A stretch of 64,000 bases of DNA from contig JBHJGX010000076.1 of assembly GCA_050331395.1 (NCBI GenBank), positions 1 through 64,000 of the forward strand. The letters are read 5' to 3'. The stretch is from Thermohalobaculum sp050331395 (GTDB lineage: Bacteria > Pseudomonadota > Alphaproteobacteria > Rhodobacterales > Rhodobacteraceae). Under the pieces are notes generated by a model that was not told the DNA's origin, did not search any database, and was given only the letters and a program-made list of their open reading frames with translations. A program made the position numbers and the translations under genes. Shown here one piece after another: positions 41,811-51,220 of this stretch (position 1 is its first letter; each line of letters opens with the position of its first letter).

Positions 41811-43493
41811 ATGCTCACTTACCCGGACAGCACCACGACGCCGATTGCCCGCCTCGCGGAGACGCTTCTCGAGGACGGCCGGCTTGACCATGCCGCGCTC
41901 CGCCGCGCCGAACGGGTGGCCGAGGAGACCGACGAGCGCCTCGATACGGTGCTGACCCGCCTCGGCCTCGTCGACGAGCGCAGCATGGCCGACGCCTTTG
42001 CCCGCGTCCTCGGCTGTCCGCGCGCCGGACCGGCCGACTTCCCCGCCGAGCCGCTCTTTCTCGAGGACCTCGGCGCCCGATTTCTGCTCGCCGCGCGGCT
42101 CCTGCCGCTTGCCGACGGGGCCGAGGGCGCGATCCTCGCCGTCGCCGACCCGGTCGACCGGGCCGCCGTCGATGCGGTGCGCCTCAAACTCGGCCGCCCC
42201 GTCGAGATCCGCATCGGCCTGCCGTCGGAGATCGAAGCCGCCCTCGAACGCCTCTATGCGGGAGAGAGCGACGCGGCCGCGGCCGATACCCTCCACGAGA
42301 CCGATACCGCCGCCGACATCGCCAAGCTCCGCGACCTCGCCTCGGAAGCGCCGGTCATTCGGATCGTCAATCAGATCATCCGCAAGGCGGCCGAGGCCCG
42401 CGCCTCGGACATCCATCTCGAACCCTTCGAGCAGTCGCTGCGCGTGCGGCTCCGGGTCGACGGCGCGCTCCGCGAGGTACCGCCCCCGCCCGGCCCTCTG
42501 CGGGCAGCCGTGATCAGTCGCATCAAGATCATGGCAAAGCTCAACATCGCCGAGCAGCGGCTGCCGCAGGACGGCCGGATCCAGGCGACGGTGGCGGGGC
42601 GAGCGCTCGATATGCGGATCGCGACCCTGCCGACGCTCCATGGCGAGGGCGTCGTGATGCGCCTCCTCGACCGCTCGGGGCTCGTGCTCGACTACGACGG
42701 CCTCGGCTTCGACGCGGCGGTGCAAGAGGCGCTCTTGCCGCTCATCGAGAGACCGAACGGGATCCTGCTGGTGACCGGGCCAACGGGCTCGGGCAAGACA
42801 ACGACGCTCTATGCGACGCTCAGCCGCCTCAACCGCCCCGACCGCAAGGTGATCACCGTCGAGGACCCAGTCGAGTACCACCTCGACGGCATCACCCAGA
42901 TCCAGGTCAAACCGCAGATCGGGCTGAGCTTCGCGCACGGGCTGCGGGCGATCCTCCGCCAGGACCCGGATATCATCATGATCGGCGAAATCCGCGACCG
43001 GGAGACCGCCGAGATCGCCGTGCAAGCCGCGCTGACCGGGCACCTGGTGCTGGCGACGCTGCACACGAACTCGGCCGCAGCCGCGATCGCCCGGCTGAGG
43101 GATATGGGCGTCGAGGATTACCTCTTGACCGCGACGCTCGTCGGCACGGTCGCCCAGCGCCTGGTCCGCCGGCTCTGTCCGGACTGCGCCGCCCCCGAAA
43201 GCGCGCCCCTCGTCGAAGGCGTGGCGCCCGGGCGCGATCCGGCCGGCTTCCGCAAGGCGATCGGTTGCGCCGCCTGCCAGGGCACGGGCTATCGCGGCCG
43301 GACCGGCGTGATGGAGGTGCTCGAGATCGACGATCCCATCCGCCGGGCGATCCTTTCCCGCGAAGACCAGCGCGATATCGAGGCCCTCGCCGTCGCCCGC
43401 GGCATGCGCACCATGCGCGCCCACGGCATCGAGAAGGCCGCCCGGGGCGAGACCGCGCTCGGCGAAGTGCTGCGCCTCGCGGCCGAGGTCTGA
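41811..43493 (+). CDS. gspE: type II secretion ATPase
   Basis: This 560-residue cytoplasmic ATPase drives pseudopilus assembly. An N-terminal GspE/MshEN-like domain (residues 1-150) is followed by the ATPase core: Walker A (TGPTGSGKTTTLYA), the Asp box (KVITVEDPVEYHLDGI), Walker B (PDIIMIGEIRDRETAE) and a zinc tetracysteine (CPDC ... CAAC). ATG at 41811 has GGGAG upstream; an earlier in-frame start at 41760 lacks one. gspF follows after four bases. Confidence 0.94.
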   Translation: MLTYPDSTTTPIARLAETLLEDGRLDHAALRRAERVAEETDERLDTVLTRLGLVDERSMADAFARVLGCPRAGPADFPAEPLFLEDLGARFLLAARLLPLADGAEGAILAVADPVDRAAVDAVRLKLGRPVEIRIGLPSEIEAALERLYAGESDAAAADTLHETDTAADIAKLRDLASEAPVIRIVNQIIRKAAEARASDIHLEPFEQSLRVRLRVDGALREVPPPPGPLRAAVISRIKIMAKLNIAEQRLPQDGRIQATVAGRALDMRIATLPTLHGEGVVMRLLDRSGLVLDYDGLGFDAAVQEALLPLIERPNGILLVTGPTGSGKTTTLYATLSRLNRPDRKVITVEDPVEYHLDGITQIQVKPQIGLSFAHGLRAILRQDPDIIMIGEIRDRETAEIAVQAALTGHLVLATLHTNSAAAAIARLRDMGVEDYLLTATLVGTVAQRLVRRLCPDCAAPESAPLVEGVAPGRDPAGFRKAIGCAACQGTGYRGRTGVMEVLEIDDPIRRAILSREDQRDIEALAVARGMRTMRAHGIEKAARGETALGEVLRLAAEV

Positions 43494-43497
43494 GGCA

Positions 43498-44718
43498 ATG
43501 CCCCAGTTCCGCTACCGCGCCGTCAACGCCAAGGGCGAGGTGGTCACGGGCACGATCCACACCACCGACCGCGCCGCCGCCGTCGCCCGGCTGCAAGCCG
43601 AAGGCGCCATGCCGATCCGCCTCGAGAGCGCGGCCGCGGGCGGGCTGATGGCGCTCCTCAACACCGAGATCACGCCAAGGGACGGGCTGACGGAACGCGA
43701 CCGCATCGCCTTCACCCGCACGCTCGCGACGCTCACCGGCGCGGGCCTGCCGCTCGACCGGGCGCTCGAGACCGCCCGCGATCTGGGGACGAGCCGGGCC
43801 GGGCGCGACGTGGCGGGCCGTCTTCTCGACCGGGTCCGGGAAGGGGCGGCGCTCTCGGACGCGCTCGACGGCGAACGTCAGGCGTTCCCCGCGCTTTACC
43901 GGGCGACGCTCCGCGCCGGCGAGGCGGGCGCCGCGCTCGAGACCACCCTCGCCCGGATGGCCGACACGCTCGAGGTGGCCGCCAAACGCCGGGGCGCGCT
44001 CCGCTCGGCGCTCATCTACCCGGCCTTCCTGATCGTGACCGCAATCGGCTCGGTCGCCGTGCTCCTCGCCTTCGTCGTGCCGACCTTCGAACCGCTCCTG
44101 GACGAGGCGGGCGTCGATCCGCCGCCCGTGACCCGGGCGGTGATCGCCTCCGGTCGCTTCGTCGAGAGCTACTGGCTCGTCCTTCTCCTCGGTGTCGCGG
44201 GCGCCGTCGCCGCCTTTCGCGTGGCGCTTTTGCGGCCGGATATCCGCCTCGCTTATCACCGAGCACTTCTCGCGGTGCCCGGCATCGGCGGGCTCTGGCG
44301 CGCCTTCGAAACCGGCCGCCTCGCTCGCCTCCTCGGCAGCCTCCTCGAGAACGGCGTCGCGCTCCCGGCGGCCCTCCGCCATGCGGGCGCGGCACTCGGA
44401 AACCGGGCCTTCGCCGCCGAGATCGCCCGCATCGTCCCCGAAGTCGAGGCCGGCCGGGGCCTTGCAAAGCCCCTCGCCGACGGCAGGCTCTTGCCGCCGC
44501 TCGCGCTCCAGCTGATCCAGGTCGGCCAGGAGAGCGGACAGCTCACGGAAATGCTGCTCAAGACCGCCGAGATTTTCGAGGAGGACGGCACGCGCCGCTT
44601 CGATCAGGCGATGGCGCTCCTCACCCCGGTGCTCACCTTGGTGATGGGCGGGCTGATCGCACTCATCATCTCTTCGATCCTCTTCGCCCTCTTCTCGATC
44701 AACGAACTCGCCATCTAG
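43498..44718 (+). CDS. gspF: type II secretion inner-membrane platform protein
   Basis: This 406-residue protein has the usual tandem GspF domains: cytoplasmic helical bundles separated by three transmembrane segments (near residues 170-200, 220-240 and 370-400). It starts FRYRAVNAKGEVVTG, as most GspF do, and contains PALYRATLRAGEAGAALE and LQLIQVGQESGQLTEML. It anchors GspE and organises pilus assembly. All landmarks are intact. Confidence 0.94.
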   Translation: MPQFRYRAVNAKGEVVTGTIHTTDRAAAVARLQAEGAMPIRLESAAAGGLMALLNTEITPRDGLTERDRIAFTRTLATLTGAGLPLDRALETARDLGTSRAGRDVAGRLLDRVREGAALSDALDGERQAFPALYRATLRAGEAGAALETTLARMADTLEVAAKRRGALRSALIYPAFLIVTAIGSVAVLLAFVVPTFEPLLDEAGVDPPPVTRAVIASGRFVESYWLVLLLGVAGAVAAFRVALLRPDIRLAYHRALLAVPGIGGLWRAFETGRLARLLGSLLENGVALPAALRHAGAALGNRAFAAEIARIVPEVEAGRGLAKPLADGRLLPPLALQLIQVGQESGQLTEMLLKTAEIFEEDGTRRFDQAMALLTPVLTLVMGGLIALIISSILFALFSINELAI

Positions 44719-44729
44719 GGAGATCGCCC

Positions 44730-45170
44730 ATGGCCCCGCGGACCGCCCAGAGACCGCCGACCGACGCCGGCCTCACCCTGCTCGAGCTGCTCGTCGTGGT
44801 GACGATCCTCGTGCTTTTGACCGTCGCGATCGGGACCGTGGCGCTCAATTACCTCTCCGGCGCGAAGGCCGACGCCGCCCGGCTCCAACTCGGCCAGATC
44901 GAAGCGGGGCTCGACCTCTACCGCCTCGACGCAGGGCGCTATCCGACCGAAGCGGAGGGGCTCGCGGCGCTCATCGAAGCGCCCGCCGGCGCCGCCGAAT
45001 GGAACGGTCCCTATGTACGCAAGGAGGCGGCGCTGACGGATCCGTGGGGCCGGCAATTCGAATACCGCCAGCCCGGCCGCGAGAACGAAGGGAGCTACGA
45101 CCTTTTCTCGCTCGGCGCGGACGGCACCGAGGGCGGTGAGGACGAGGATGCGGACGTCACCAACTGGTAA
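44730..45170 (+). CDS. gspG: type II secretion major pseudopilin
   Basis: This 146-residue prepilin has a short leader, the cleavage motif AG-LTLLELLVVVTILV with Glu at mature position 5, and the GspG body signature (RLDAGRYPTEAEGLAAL, LTDPWGRQFEYR). The acidic C-terminus (GGEDEDADVTNW) matches the calcium-binding end of GspG. An ATG with AGGGAG lies just upstream. The end overlaps gspH. Confidence 0.94.
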   Translation: MAPRTAQRPPTDAGLTLLELLVVVTILVLLTVAIGTVALNYLSGAKADAARLQLGQIEAGLDLYRLDAGRYPTEAEGLAALIEAPAGAAEWNGPYVRKEAALTDPWGRQFEYRQPGRENEGSYDLFSLGADGTEGGEDEDADVTNW

Positions 45171-45621
45171 GCGGACAGAGGGCGGCGAAGCCGGGCTGAC
45201 GCTCCTCGAGATCTTGGTCGTCGTCACGATCCTGGTGGTGCTCGCGACCCTGCTTCCCGGCTTCGGCGGCGGTGGACGCCCTGACCCGCAGACCGCCGAG
45301 CGCGCGCTTCTCGGCACGCTTCGAGAGGCGAGGGCCGAGGCCGTGCGCACCGCCCGACCCGTGCGCGTGGTCTTCGACACCGCCGGCCGGCGCTTCGGCA
45401 TCGACACCCCCACCCGGCCCCTCCCCGAGGGCGTGGATCTGACGCTCGCGACCGCACGGGAGGCGGCCGACCGGCGCGGTCGCCCGGGGATCCTGTTCTT
45501 TGCCGACGGCAGCGCGACGGGCGGACGGCTCACCCTCTCGGAGGCCGGCGCCCGCCGCGGCAGCGCAGGCGTGATCTCGGTGCGCTGGTTGACCGGCGTC
45601 GCCCGGATCGAGACGCCATGA
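45148..45621 (+). CDS. gspH: type II secretion minor pseudopilin GspH
   Basis: This 157-residue prepilin-like protein has an N-methylation segment (AGLTLLEILVVVTILVVLAT) and the GspH domain (GTLREARAEAVRTARPVRVV, ILFFADGSATGGRLTL). ATG at 45148 overlaps the end of gspG; an in-frame GTG at 45136 is less likely. Its stop overlaps gspI. Confidence 0.88.
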   Translation: MRTSPTGKRTEGGEAGLTLLEILVVVTILVVLATLLPGFGGGGRPDPQTAERALLGTLREARAEAVRTARPVRVVFDTAGRRFGIDTPTRPLPEGVDLTLATAREAADRRGRPGILFFADGSATGGRLTLSEAGARRGSAGVISVRWLTGVARIETP

Positions 45622-45995
45622 CCGCGCAGCGGGCGGCCGGGTTCACCCTCCTCGAAGTGCTCGTCGCCTTCGTCCTCGTTGCGATCGTTCTCGGCGCGGC
45701 CTATAGCGGCATCGCAGCCGGCGCCCGCGGAGCGGCCCGGGCAGAGGACACGCTCGCGGCCCTCGCGGCCGCAGAGGCCACCCTGGCACGGCTCGGCGCG
45801 GACGTGCCGCTCGTGCCGGGCGAGACCGTCTTGAGAGAGGACGGATGGATCACACGGATCGCTGTCGCCCCCTATCCCGAGCGCCGCGCCGAGCGCTTTG
45901 CCCGCCAAGGCGCCGGGCTCCTCTCGGTCGAGGTCGTCGCGCGCCACCCCTCGGGCGCGGCGGTCCGGCTCGAGACGCTGCGGCTCGCCCCGTGA
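45618..45995 (+). CDS. gspI: type II secretion minor pseudopilin GspI
   Basis: This 125-residue pseudopilin has a cleavage/methylation segment (AAGFTLLEVLVAFVLVAI) and the short GspI domain. It is linked by 4-base overlaps to gspH and gspJ. It is expected to form the pseudopilus tip with GspJ and GspK. Confidence 0.87.
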   Translation: MTAQRAAGFTLLEVLVAFVLVAIVLGAAYSGIAAGARGAARAEDTLAALAAAEATLARLGADVPLVPGETVLREDGWITRIAVAPYPERRAERFARQGAGLLSVEVVARHPSGAAVRLETLRLAP

Positions 45996-46603
45996 GAGGC
46001 GCGGCCGAGAGCGGGCTCAGCCTGCTCGAGCTTTTGGTCGCGGTCTCTCTCCTCGGCCTCCTCGGCACGCTCGCGGCCGGCGGGATTTCGTTCGGCATGA
46101 CCGCCTGGGAGCGGAGCGCGGATCTCGGCGCCCGGACCGTCGAGACCCGGGCCGTGCAGCGCTTTCTCGACCGGCTGATCTCGGAGCCATGGGCCGTCCG
46201 CCTCAGGGACGGCAGCCGCACGCCGCCCGTCCTCTTCGACGGCCGGCCCGAGGCGCTCTCGCTCGTAGCGACGCTGCCCGCCTTTCTCGCGCCGCCGGGC
46301 GACCGCTTGGTGGCGCTCGGACCGCTCGAGGAGGGCCGGCTCGGGCTCCGCTCCGCGCCGCTCGGAGACCGGCCGCCCGAGATCTCGGACCGGGCCGCGG
46401 TCGAGCCGCTCTTGCATGGGCTCGCCGCCATCGGCTTTCGCTATTTCGGTCCGGACGCGGACGGCACGCGCCGCTGGCAGGCCCGCTGGCGCGGTCGCGC
46501 GCGGCTGCCCGAACTCGTGGAGATCACGCTCGTCTGGCCCGGGGAAAGCGGCCGCCCGACCGCCCGGCAGATCGTGCGCCTCGGCGAGGGAACCCGGCGA
46601 TGA
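45992..46603 (+). CDS. gspJ: type II secretion minor pseudopilin GspJ
   Basis: This 203-residue pseudopilin has the N-terminal segment ESGLSLLELLVAVSLLGLL and the GspJ beta-domain (FRYFGPDADGTRRWQARW, LPELVEITLVWP). The GTG start at 45992 overlaps the gspI stop (GTGA), and the end overlaps gspL (ATGA). Normally gspK follows gspJ; here gspL does, and gspK lies 5 kb away inverted. Confidence 0.87.
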   Translation: MRGAAESGLSLLELLVAVSLLGLLGTLAAGGISFGMTAWERSADLGARTVETRAVQRFLDRLISEPWAVRLRDGSRTPPVLFDGRPEALSLVATLPAFLAPPGDRLVALGPLEEGRLGLRSAPLGDRPPEISDRAAVEPLLHGLAAIGFRYFGPDADGTRRWQARWRGRARLPELVEITLVWPGESGRPTARQIVRLGEGTRR

Positions 46604-47655
46604 GCCTTGCGGTCCGGTTTCTCGACTGGTGGGGACGGGAACTCAGCGCCCTCGTGCCGAGCGGGCTTCGACGCGCGCTCGCACCGGGGGTCATCCGGCT
46701 GGCCGCCGTGCCGAGCTCCGAGGGCCTCGTCCTCGAACGCCATGACCGGCGGGTGCGGCGCTTGGGCCCCCTCGCCCGCCTCGGCCGAAAGAAACGCGCC
46801 CGTCTCGCCCGAGATGCGGCCCGCTGCCGGCTGCTCCCCCTCCTTGCCGTGCCGCAAGATCGGGTTGTCACCCGCGAGGTCAGCCTGCCAGGCGCGGCGG
46901 CCGAAGACCTCGCCGGCGTGCTCGGCTTCGAGATCGACCGGCTGACCCCGTTCCGCGCGCGCGAACTCTACTATGCCTTCCGGATGGCGCGCACCCGCCC
47001 CGAGACGGGCAAGATCGACGTCGCCCTCGTCTTTGCGCCCAGGGCCGATCTCGACCCGTTCCTCGAAGAGATGCGCAAGGCCGGACTGCAGGCCGCGGCC
47101 ATCGACGTGCTCGAACCGACGGGCCGGCTGGCGGGGCTCGATCTTTTGCCCCCAGCCGAGACCGCCCGGACGCCCTGGACCGCCCGCCTCTCTGCGGGGC
47201 TCGCCGCCGCCGCGCTCCTCCTCGGCGGCGCCTGGGGCTGGCTCGAATGGAGCGCTGCCGAGCGCGAGGCGGAGGCGCTCCGCGATGCGGTCTTCCAGGC
47301 CCGACGCGCGGCGATCGCGCTCGCCCGTCCCGCGACGCCCGCCGTCGCCGAGGGAGCTGCGCTCACCGCTTGGCGCCGGCGCGAGGCCACTCCGCTCGCC
47401 CTCGAGACCGTGGCGCACATCACCGAGATCCTGCCCGACGACACCTGGCTCGAGAGCCTGACCCTGGAGGACGGCCGCGTCGACATGAGCGGCCAGTCGG
47501 CGAACGCCACCGACCTTATTCGCCGCTTCGAGGCGCACCCGGCCTTCACCCGACCCGAGTTTCGCGCACCGATTACCCGCACCGGAGATGGCGCGGACGG
47601 CGGTGCGGAACGGTTCCTCCTCACGGTCGCGCTCACCGGCGGGGGCCCCGAATGA
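46600..47655 (+). CDS. gspL: type II secretion protein GspL (PilN/PilM-like)
   Basis: This 351-residue bitopic protein has a cytoplasmic actin-like/PilM-like part (SLPGAAAEDLAGVLGFEIDR, LTPFRARELYYAF), a transmembrane helix near residues 195-218, and a PilN-like periplasmic domain (LALETVAHITEILPDDTWLE). It connects the GspE ATPase to GspM. Assignment rests on position and this architecture. It overlaps both neighbours. Confidence 0.85.
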   Translation: MSLAVRFLDWWGRELSALVPSGLRRALAPGVIRLAAVPSSEGLVLERHDRRVRRLGPLARLGRKKRARLARDAARCRLLPLLAVPQDRVVTREVSLPGAAAEDLAGVLGFEIDRLTPFRARELYYAFRMARTRPETGKIDVALVFAPRADLDPFLEEMRKAGLQAAAIDVLEPTGRLAGLDLLPPAETARTPWTARLSAGLAAAALLLGGAWGWLEWSAAEREAEALRDAVFQARRAAIALARPATPAVAEGAALTAWRRREATPLALETVAHITEILPDDTWLESLTLEDGRVDMSGQSANATDLIRRFEAHPAFTRPEFRAPITRTGDGADGGAERFLLTVALTGGGPE

Positions 47656-48197
47656 CGCCCCTGCTCTCGCGGCTCGCGGCGCTCGGGCTTCTCTTGGCGG
47701 GGGTTGCGCTCGTGACCTTTGCCGCCCTGCCGGTCTGGGACGCCGCGACCGCCCGACGCGAGGAGATCGCCGATCTTCGAGCCCAGCTCGCCCGGTTCCG
47801 CGACGAGATCCGCACAGCCTCCCGTGCGCCGGGCATCGACGTCGCCGACGCGGCCCTTTTCGAAGCGGGGTCCGAGGCCGTCGCCGCCGCCCGGCTTCGC
47901 GACATTCTCGATGCCGCCGCGCGGGCCGCGGGCGCGCGCCTTGAGACCTTCCAGATCGAGGACAGCGTGCCGCTCGAGGCGACCGGCCTCGTTGCCATCC
48001 CGGTGACGCTGGCGCTCGAGACCGATATGGAGAACCTGGTAGCGTTCCTGCACCGGATCGAGACCGGGACGCCTTATCTCTTTGTCGAACGGTTGGACCT
48101 TCGCCGGCTGCGGCGGAGCGACGACCCGAGGGTGCCGACGGCGGTTGGGCTGAGGCTCCGGGTGCAGGGGCTGATGCCGGCCCCTTCCCCCGGCTGA
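47652..48197 (+). CDS. gspM: type II secretion protein GspM
   Basis: This 181-residue protein has an N-terminal transmembrane helix (residues 7-27), a coiled-coil-prone stretch (ARREEIADLRAQLARFRDEI) and a ferredoxin-like GspM_II/PilO-type domain ending VGLRLRVQGLMP. It partners with GspL. Start and end fit the overlapping operon (ATGA with gspL). Confidence 0.83.
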   Translation: MTPLLSRLAALGLLLAGVALVTFAALPVWDAATARREEIADLRAQLARFRDEIRTASRAPGIDVADAALFEAGSEAVAAARLRDILDAAARAAGARLETFQIEDSVPLEATGLVAIPVTLALETDMENLVAFLHRIETGTPYLFVERLDLRRLRRSDDPRVPTAVGLRLRVQGLMPAPSPG

Positions 48198-48256
48198 AGA
48201 TTATGGCATAACCCTCCTGCCGAGACCCACTCGGGCCCGCCCGATCGGAGAGACCC

Positions 48257-48877
48257 GTGCGCCGCGCCCTGACGATCGCCGCCTTAAGCTGCCTCTGCGT
48301 CGGATCCGGCGCGGGGCTTTACCGCGCGGCCGTCGAGGCGCCGCCGACGGTCGCCCCGCTGCCGCTGCCCGAGGAGAAACCCGGCACCCGTACCGTGCGA
48401 TTCGAAGCGCCGCCCGCGCGGGCCTTCGCAGAGATCGCGGCCCGGCCCCTCTTCTCGTCCGACCGCCGTCCGCCCGCACCGCCCGCACCAACCGCCGAGG
48501 CCTCCCGCCGGCCACCGCCCCGGATCGTCGTCTCCGGAACGACGAGCCTCGGCAAAGCGCTCTTGCGGGTCGACGGAGGACCGGCGGAGCTCCACGGGCT
48601 CGGTGCCATGCTCGCCGGCTGGCGGCTCAGCCAGATCGATGTGGCGCGCGACCGGGTGGTCCTCGAACGGGGCGGCGAGGAACTGGTGTTCGAGCTCGGC
48701 GAAGTGGCGCCCGACGGCGAGGGCGTCTCCCGGCCCGCGCGTGCCGTCGAGATCCCGGCCGAGCCGCTCCGTCGAACGGGATCGCCGGAAGCGCAGAACC
48801 GGGGTCGGCCGCCCAGGTCCGGCCGCCCGCAAGCGCGCATGACCGACATGATAGACAGGCTCGAAGAGATCGACTAG
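48257..48877 (+). CDS. type II secretion GspC/GspN-like protein
   Basis: This 206-residue protein has an N-terminal hydrophobic anchor (residues 4-24), a Pro-rich linker (RRPPAPPAPTAEA) and a homology-region-like beta domain (RIVVSGTTSLGKALLRVDGG, LAGWRLSQIDVARDRVVLER). This matches the HR domain of GspC or the alphaproteobacterial 'type II secretion protein N'. It would link the inner-membrane platform to the secretin that follows. The C-terminus is basic and disordered, with no PDZ domain. The start is GTG. Confidence 0.74.
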   Translation: MRRALTIAALSCLCVGSGAGLYRAAVEAPPTVAPLPLPEEKPGTRTVRFEAPPARAFAEIAARPLFSSDRRPPAPPAPTAEASRRPPPRIVVSGTTSLGKALLRVDGGPAELHGLGAMLAGWRLSQIDVARDRVVLERGGEELVFELGEVAPDGEGVSRPARAVEIPAEPLRRTGSPEAQNRGRPPRSGRPQARMTDMIDRLEEID

Positions 48878-48979
48878 CCGAGACAAGGGTTGCGCGGCGG
48901 ATCCGGGACCGGAAGCTCTCGGATTGCCGGACCGCGCGCCGCCCGCCCGCCCGTCGCCCGGCCGCCTCCGAGGGATCAG

Positions 48980-51220
48980 ATGACCCGCGCCTGCCCCCAC
49001 GCCCCCGTGTCGCGAGCGGCCGGACGCATCGGTCTCCTCGTGGCGGCGTCTCTGCTCGCCGGCTGCGAGAGCCTGCTGCCCGACACCGACCGCGATCCCG
49101 TCCGCACGGCCGCCGGTCTCGAGAGCGCCCGGACCGTGGGCCTCGGCAACCTTCCGGCAGACCCGGAGCTCGCCCGCGCCGAAGCCCGCGCGCGCGCCGT
49201 CCGCGGGTTCATCCGCCGCGGCACCCCGCAACGGCCTGCGCTTTCGGACCGGCCGGAGACCGATCTGCAAGCCGGCGGCGGCGAGATCACCCTCGACTTC
49301 GTCGGCGCCGATCTTGCCAGCGTCGTCGAGGTCATGCTCGAGGACGGGCTCGGCGCGAACTACGTGATCGATCCGGGCGTCGGCGGCACGGTCACGCTGC
49401 GGACGAACCGGCCCCTCCGCCGGGCCGAGATCCTCCCCACCCTCGAGGAGATTTTGCGGCTCAACAACGCCGCCATCGTCGAGCGGGCCGGCGTTTTCCG
49501 GATCGTGCCGCGGGCCCAGGCCGGCCTCTCCGCGCCGCTCGTCACCGCGGCCGACCTTTCCTCCCGGGGGCTCACGGTCCGGGTCACGCCGCTGCGCTTC
49601 GTCGCCGTCGACGACATCGCCGAAGTTCTGGAAGGCTTCGCACCTGTCGCGGGCTCGATCCGCTTCGACCCGGGACGGAACCTCGTCTTCACCACAGGCA
49701 CCCAGGCCGAACAGACCACACTCCAGGACATCATCGCCACGCTCGACGTGAATTTCTTCGCCGGGCGGTCGTTCGCGCTTCGTCCGCTGCGCGAAGCCCG
49801 CGCCGAATTCGTCGTCGAGGAACTGCAGGCGCTCTTTGCGAGCCCCGCCGGCGGGCGGAACCGGGCAATCCGCTTCCTCGGCGTCGAGCGGATCAACGCC
49901 GTCCTCGTCATCGCCGAAGACCAGGTGCTGCTCGAGGAGGCAATGGCCCTCATCCGGCATCTCGATCAAGGCGTGGGCGAGACCCCGCAACTGAGGGTTT
50001 ACCCAGTCAGAAACCGCCGCGCCGGCGAGATCGCGATCATTCTCGGCGATATCTTCGGCGTCGAGGTGGGCGGCACCGGGCTCGAGGGGAGCGACATCGC
50101 GCCCTCCCTCTCCGAGCGCCGCGACCGGACGATCCAGACCCGGGACGCCCGCGGGGTGATCGTCGATCCGGACGCGGAAACGGAGACGCCAGAGCCCGGA
50201 TCCACGTCTCCCGGCGGCGGTCCGGCCCCTGCCCCGCCGGCCGAGGGCAGTCGGCCTGGCACACTCGGCGGCCGCTCGGGTGTCTTGCAGATCGTCGCCG
50301 ACGAAGCCTCCAACTCCCTGGTCGCGCTCGCCACCGCCGACGGCGCCGGCGCCATCGAGAACGCGCTCCAAAGCCTCGACCGCCAGCCGCTCCAGGTGAT
50401 GATCGAGGCGACCCTTGTCGAAGTGCAGCTGAACGACACGCTCGAATACGGCGTCCGCTGGTTTCTCCAGTCCGGCAATTTCAACTTCAGCTTCGGCGAC
50501 GTGGTGAACAGCACGATCCAGTCGGGCGCGGGCAACCTCTTTCCCGGCTTCAACGCGGCGTTTCGCACGACCGACATCCAAGTCACGCTCTCGGCGCTCG
50601 ACGCGGTCACCGATGTCCAGGTGCTCTCCTCGCCGACGCTGATGGTCCTCGACAACCAGATCGCCCGGCTCCAGGTGGGCGACCAGGTGCCGATCACGAC
50701 CCGCTCGTCCCAGTCGACGGACGCGGCCGACGCGCCCATCGTCGCCGAAACCGAGTTCCGCGACACGGGCGTGATCCTCGAGATCCGCCCGACGGTCAAT
50801 TCGGGCGGGCTCGTGGTGCTAGAGATCCGCCAGGAAGTCTCCGACGTTATCGATACGGCCGGCGATACGAACCCGACCTTTGCGCAACGCGTCGTCGAGA
50901 GCACGATCGCCGTGCAATCGGGCGACACCATCGCGCTGGCCGGGCTCATCGAGGAGACCGCAAGCCGGGGGCGCGAGGGCATCCCGGTGCTGTCGCGGAT
51001 CCCGGTGATCGGCGGGGCGTTCGGCACAACCGCCGAGAGCGCGGACCGGACCGAGTTGCTGGTGCTCATCCGGCCGATCGTCGTGCGCGATCAGACCGAT
51101 GCCCGCGCAGCGACCGAAGAGCTGCGGCGGAAGCTCGTCTCGCTCGTTCCGCGAGAGGAGACGCCGGGGCTGCTGGACGGTGCGCTCAGCGGAAATGGGC
51201 CGCCGGCAGACGCCGAATGA
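48980..51220 (+). CDS. gspD: type II secretion secretin, lipoprotein form
   Basis: This 746-residue outer-membrane secretin has an N-terminal lipoprotein signal with lipobox LLAGC near residue 28, so it is probably self-anchored without a pilotin. The N0 domain (ITLDFVGADLASVVEVML) is followed by N1-N3 domains, a low-complexity insert (about residues 395-430), and the secretin core (LQVMIEATLVEVQLNDTLEY, VLSSPTLMVLDNQIARLQVG, QSGDTIALAGLIEE). ATG at 48980 has GAGGG upstream. The end overlaps the convergent gspK by 35 bases. Confidence 0.94.
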   Translation: MTRACPHAPVSRAAGRIGLLVAASLLAGCESLLPDTDRDPVRTAAGLESARTVGLGNLPADPELARAEARARAVRGFIRRGTPQRPALSDRPETDLQAGGGEITLDFVGADLASVVEVMLEDGLGANYVIDPGVGGTVTLRTNRPLRRAEILPTLEEILRLNNAAIVERAGVFRIVPRAQAGLSAPLVTAADLSSRGLTVRVTPLRFVAVDDIAEVLEGFAPVAGSIRFDPGRNLVFTTGTQAEQTTLQDIIATLDVNFFAGRSFALRPLREARAEFVVEELQALFASPAGGRNRAIRFLGVERINAVLVIAEDQVLLEEAMALIRHLDQGVGETPQLRVYPVRNRRAGEIAIILGDIFGVEVGGTGLEGSDIAPSLSERRDRTIQTRDARGVIVDPDAETETPEPGSTSPGGGPAPAPPAEGSRPGTLGGRSGVLQIVADEASNSLVALATADGAGAIENALQSLDRQPLQVMIEATLVEVQLNDTLEYGVRWFLQSGNFNFSFGDVVNSTIQSGAGNLFPGFNAAFRTTDIQVTLSALDAVTDVQVLSSPTLMVLDNQIARLQVGDQVPITTRSSQSTDAADAPIVAETEFRDTGVILEIRPTVNSGGLVVLEIRQEVSDVIDTAGDTNPTFAQRVVESTIAVQSGDTIALAGLIEETASRGREGIPVLSRIPVIGGAFGTTAESADRTELLVLIRPIVVRDQTDARAATEELRRKLVSLVPREETPGLLDGALSGNGPPADAE